Positions 41,429-43,114 of a DNA stretch of 43,114 bases are shown piece by piece. A program made the translations under genes and the position numbers. The first letter of the stretch is position 1. Every line of letters begins with the position of its first letter. The notes below the pieces were generated by a model that had not been told where the DNA came from, ran no database searches, and saw nothing but the letters and a program-made list of their open reading frames with translations. Where the stretch lies: positions 1 through 43,114 of the forward strand of contig NFUN01000059.1 in the NCBI GenBank assembly GCA_002197525.1, in the 5' to 3' direction. Origin of the DNA: Acidobacteria subdivision 13 bacterium RH2 MAG17b (lineage in GTDB: Bacteria; Acidobacteriota; Terriglobia; UBA7540).

Positions 41429-42769
41429 TCAATTACTCACACAGCGAAACCCTGCATAGAGGTACTGATAGTGCGGTTGGAACCAGTTGCGGTAGGACCG
41501 TCGCGCCATGCAGGCCGCCGTTCGCGGCGACGCGCCCTTGAGGACGTAATGCTTGCCGTCGAAGAAGTCCGCTGAATAGCCGTGGTAGAACGGAAATGGC
41601 TGAAATCCGGGAAACGGCCCGAAAGTGGTGCGGGTCCACTCCCATCCGTTCCCCACAAGCCCGGATACGCCGAAGGCGCTCCGCCCCTCGGGAAATCCAC
41701 CTACGGGCGTGGGATCCCAACTCTGGAAATCAAAGTTACCGCGCCTTGGGCTTGGCGGCTCGGCGCCCCACGGGTACAGCCTCTCAGAGCCTTGCGGAGC
41801 GCCGAAGGCTGCCCGGTGCCACTGCGCTTCAGAAGGTAACGCCTTGCCCGCCCAGCGCGCGTACGCACTCGCCTCAGCAAAGCTCACGTATACGGGCCAG
41901 TCATGCGGCAGAGGTAATTCAGCAAACATGCTGCGGTAATGCCACTCGTCGCCTACCCGCTTCCAGAATACGGGATGATCGATGGCGTGTTCCGTCTTCC
42001 ACTTCCAACCGTCTTCCTGCCAAAGAGCCTGGTCTTCATATCCCCCGGCGGCCATGAATTCAAGGTACTGCCCGTTCGTTACCTTGTAACGGTCAATGGC
42101 GAAACGGGGAACCGGGACTGTGTGCGCTTCATATTCGTTGTCCCAACCGAAGGCGCCGCCTTCATCGCTCGGAAGCCCGAGCGTCGCGGAGCCTTCGGGA
42201 ATCTCAATCATTCCTGGATTTATGGAAACGCCCGTCGCAAGAGGCCGGCTCAAGCCGCGGACCTTGCGTTCAAGAGGCAACTGGTGGAGTATGTATGCCA
42301 ACGTTTCCGCATGCATCAGCCGGTGTTCGATGGAAACATTCAGCAGTACGCTTGCAACAAGTTCCTGGTCATCGCCGGGCGCGGGGCCGGAAAGCAGAGC
42401 CCGCTGCAATCCGTCGTCAAGAATCTCACGAACCCGTTGCTTGTAATAACAGACCTCCGCTAAAGAAGGCCAGTCGGTGGGGTGATCAGAGGGCAGACGG
42501 TCGTTTACCGGGTCGATGCCAAAGGCGAATAAATGGTCAAATGTCGGGTTGAAGGACCGGTAATCGAGAATCCTCTTGTGCAGAAGATTCCAATCAAATG
42601 CCTCAAGGTGGCCAAGATAAAAAACGATCCGGTGCCTCTCCGGAATGGGCCGCTCATAAAAAGAATCCGGCCTTACCAGTTCGAAGAGCTTATCGGTTTC
42701 GGTCCGGGCTTGTGCGAGGCGAGCAAGAAGTTCGCGCTGAAGGGTAGCCTTCATTTGCGTGGCAAGCAT
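41429..42769 (-). CDS. egtB: EgtB-type sulfoxide synthase (SUMF1/DinB fusion; ergothioneine biosynthesis)
   Basis: EgtB uses non-heme iron and oxygen to couple hercynine with a thiol, forming the sulfoxide precursor of ergothioneine. The 446-residue protein has an N-terminal DinB-like bundle with iron ligands H-x3-H-x-E in IEHRLMHAETLAY and a further histidine in YLGHLEAFDW, and a C-terminal formylglycine-generating-enzyme-like domain (VPRFAIDRYKVTNGQYLEFM, LPSEAQWHRAAFG, GLVGNGWEWTRTTFGPF, YLYAGFRCV). ATG 42769 follows AGGAGG at five bases; earlier starts lack such a site. The methyltransferase EgtD is not in the window. A related role (OvoA/SenA-like) cannot be excluded. Confidence 0.86.
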   Translation of the reverse strand: MLATQMKATLQRELLARLAQARTETDKLFELVRPDSFYERPIPERHRIVFYLGHLEAFDWNLLHKRILDYRSFNPTFDHLFAFGIDPVNDRLPSDHPTDWPSLAEVCYYKQRVREILDDGLQRALLSGPAPGDDQELVASVLLNVSIEHRLMHAETLAYILHQLPLERKVRGLSRPLATGVSINPGMIEIPEGSATLGLPSDEGGAFGWDNEYEAHTVPVPRFAIDRYKVTNGQYLEFMAAGGYEDQALWQEDGWKWKTEHAIDHPVFWKRVGDEWHYRSMFAELPLPHDWPVYVSFAEASAYARWAGKALPSEAQWHRAAFGAPQGSERLYPWGAEPPSPRRGNFDFQSWDPTPVGGFPEGRSAFGVSGLVGNGWEWTRTTFGPFPGFQPFPFYHGYSADFFDGKHYVLKGASPRTAACMARRSYRNWFQPHYQYLYAGFRCVSN

Positions 42770-43114
42770 AGGCGCCTCCTCTCGGAGCATGAATAACAAT
42801 TCTGCTCATTAATTAGGATGCCGCCAAATCCCGCGGGGTTCCCGATTATTTTCCGGGGTTAATTCACTCACATCTTCCATGCTAGAAGACGAGCGTTAGG
42901 CCAGCGTTACGTGAATGTAAATTGATGTCAGCTCAGCGCTTACCTGCCAAACGAGGGTCGAACTGGAAGGGAGATGGTTTGCCGATGCGGAGTTTGGAAA
43001 ACTCAGCGTGCCTGGGATTAAGAAGGAAGCTATGCTCGGCAGGAACGGTTGCGCTCGGAACTTGGAGCGCTGCTGACCGGCCTTGGGCGGCCCACGCATC
43101 GCCGATCTCGCGCA
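42770..43114. other. Window end without supported gene
   Basis: I see no gene or clear RNA here. The stretch just before the EgtB-type gene should hold its promoter on the minus strand, but I do not find a convincing box pair. The reading frames present are short and without recognisable features. Confidence 0.5.

Overview
The window reads as a chromosomal segment of a GC-rich Gram-negative bacterium, most likely an acidobacterium. This assignment is inference from gene order, from dispersed GC-rich palindromes of the 'GTAGCGGCGG' type, and from remembered resemblance of the protein set; no search was run.

Region 1 (about 1-18507) is a nearly complete division and cell wall (dcw) cluster, all on the + strand: mraZ, rsmH, ftsL, a PASTA-bearing ftsI-type transpeptidase, murE, murF, mraY, a small ribbon-helix-helix gene, murD, ftsW, murG, murC, ftsQ, ftsA, ftsZ. 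A TTGACA promoter and three 10-bp-phased TGG repeats (a probable MraZ operator) precede mraZ. A second good promoter precedes the ribbon-helix-helix gene inside the cluster. murB and ddl, often found between murC and ftsQ, are absent. MurD carries a long acidic, proline-rich tail. Together these genes make UDP-MurNAc-pentapeptide, lipid I and lipid II and build the Z ring and septal synthase.

Region 2 (18512-30534) is mixed. It holds a JAMM metalloprotease, an XdhC-MocA molybdenum-cofactor pair, an exported protein of unknown role, a membrane-anchored TPR/carbohydrate-binding-like protein, agmatine deiminase, a phosphoheptose-isomerase-type SIS protein that probably starts at CTG, a radical SAM/SPASM-like enzyme, a small lower-GC accessory patch (27359-29370), and an AmrS-type radical SAM enzyme.

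Region 3 (31012-41099) is a tRNA-Gly(CCC) gene followed by an integrated island of about 10.0 kb bounded by a 46-bp direct repeat of the tRNA 3' half. Its genes are a tyrosine integrase, an excisionase-like HTH protein, a replication initiator joining a RepO-like winged helix to a DnaA domain-I module, a Cro/C1-type repressor, an unknown protein, a 1143-residue fused restriction-modification enzyme, an HTH/coiled-coil protein, an HNH nuclease and two small proteins. No conjugation or virion genes are visible. It looks like a replicating, satellite-like or mobilisable island that carries restriction as cargo.

Region 4 (41100-43114) contains an EgtB-type sulfoxide synthase and an apparently empty end.

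Palindromic repeats occur throughout. One composite family (outer arms like GGTAGTGNCTCAGTTTG, inner GTAGCGGCGG-type hairpins) appears between dcw genes and elsewhere, and a related block lies in frame inside the restriction-modification gene.
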